Assembly: GCA_913056425.1 (NCBI GenBank)
Contig: CAJXLR010000086.1
Coordinates: 1 to 6,773 of the forward strand
From: an uncultured Bacteroidota bacterium
GTDB lineage: Bacteria > Bacteroidota > Bacteroidia > NS11-12g > UBA9320
Length of the DNA stretch: 6,773 nucleotides
Direction of reading: 5' to 3'
A program made the translations under genes and the position numbers. Positions 6,661 through 6,773 of the stretch are shown piece by piece; within the stretch, counting starts at the first letter, position 1; each line of letters opens with the position of its first letter. The notes beneath the pieces are model-generated. The model was not told the origin of the DNA and did not search any database. It saw only the letters and a program-made list of their open reading frames with translations.

Positions 6661-6677
6661 TTTCACGGATCGTGAAA
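6661..6677. promoter_or_regulatory. Perfect 17-bp palindrome TTTCACG-GAT-CGTGAAA
   Basis: Two perfect 7-base arms around a 3-base centre, in non-coding DNA. Only three T follow, so a terminator is unlikely; an operator for a dimeric regulator, acting on a gene beyond the right edge, is possible. It lies about 28 nt before the short reading frame at 6705. Confidence 0.4.
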
Positions 6678-6704
6678 GTTTGGCTCGCTGTGAACTTCAA
6701 TTAC

Positions 6705-6761
6705 ATGAAAAAACATTCGCTACTAGTAAGAAGGAAATTTGAACGACTGGAGAACAAATAG
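6705..6761 (+). CDS. Doubtful 18-codon reading frame
   Basis: ATG AAA AAA start with 18 codons to TAG (MKKHSLLV then Arg/Lys-rich). The Lys-Lys start is typical of Bacteroidota genes, but the length is too small to judge. The same frame is open upstream back to 6540 (73 codons in all) without an ATG before 6705. It may be chance, a leader peptide, or the tail of a decayed gene. Confidence 0.12.
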   Translation: MKKHSLLVRRKFERLENK

Positions 6762-6773
6762 TTCTTCACTATC

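Overview
The window looks like chromosomal DNA of a marine-type Bacteroidota, most likely Flavobacteriales. The reasons are the last gene, which has the FnIII-like module (LPVTWGFVELKE ... YYIRLKQVDFDGQFDYSDI) typical of Bacteroidota secreted proteins, moderate A+T content, start codons without clear Shine-Dalgarno sequences, and protein sequences of the Bacteroidota type. The genus cannot be told from the sequence alone.

Region 1 (1-5001) is a tightly packed run of five plus-strand genes: a beta-CASP metallo-beta-lactamase RNA nuclease cut by the left edge; a FIST-domain protein; a soluble PAS histidine kinase; a single-domain receiver; and a shortened, degenerate receiver with a helical, Hpt-like C-terminal part. 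The junctions are +2 nt, an 8-nt overlap, +6 nt and a 1-nt TAATG overlap, so it reads as one operon. The likely logic, inferred, is that the FIST protein binds a small ligand and informs the kinase, which passes phosphate to one or both receivers. Neither regulator has a DNA-binding domain, so output would be through protein contacts. The two least explained points are the last protein and the linkage to an RNA nuclease.

Region 2 (5002-5626) holds no convincing gene. It has a diverged direct repeat of about 25 nt (two copies 183 nt apart), four exact GAGACC/GGTCTC words plus one near match within 200 nt, a small perfect hairpin and an AT-rich near-palindrome. These may be regulatory sites for the following gene or debris of rearrangement.

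Region 3 (5627-6544) encodes a 305-residue secreted protein with a signal peptide and beta-rich, low-complexity mature part, ending in the FnIII-like module. The C-terminal sorting domain of type IX secretion that normally follows such a module is missing or reduced to 27 residues.

Region 4 (6545-6773) is mostly non-coding, with a weak A/T hairpin after the stop, a perfect 17-bp palindrome (TTTCACG-GAT-CGTGAAA) and only a doubtful very short reading frame.
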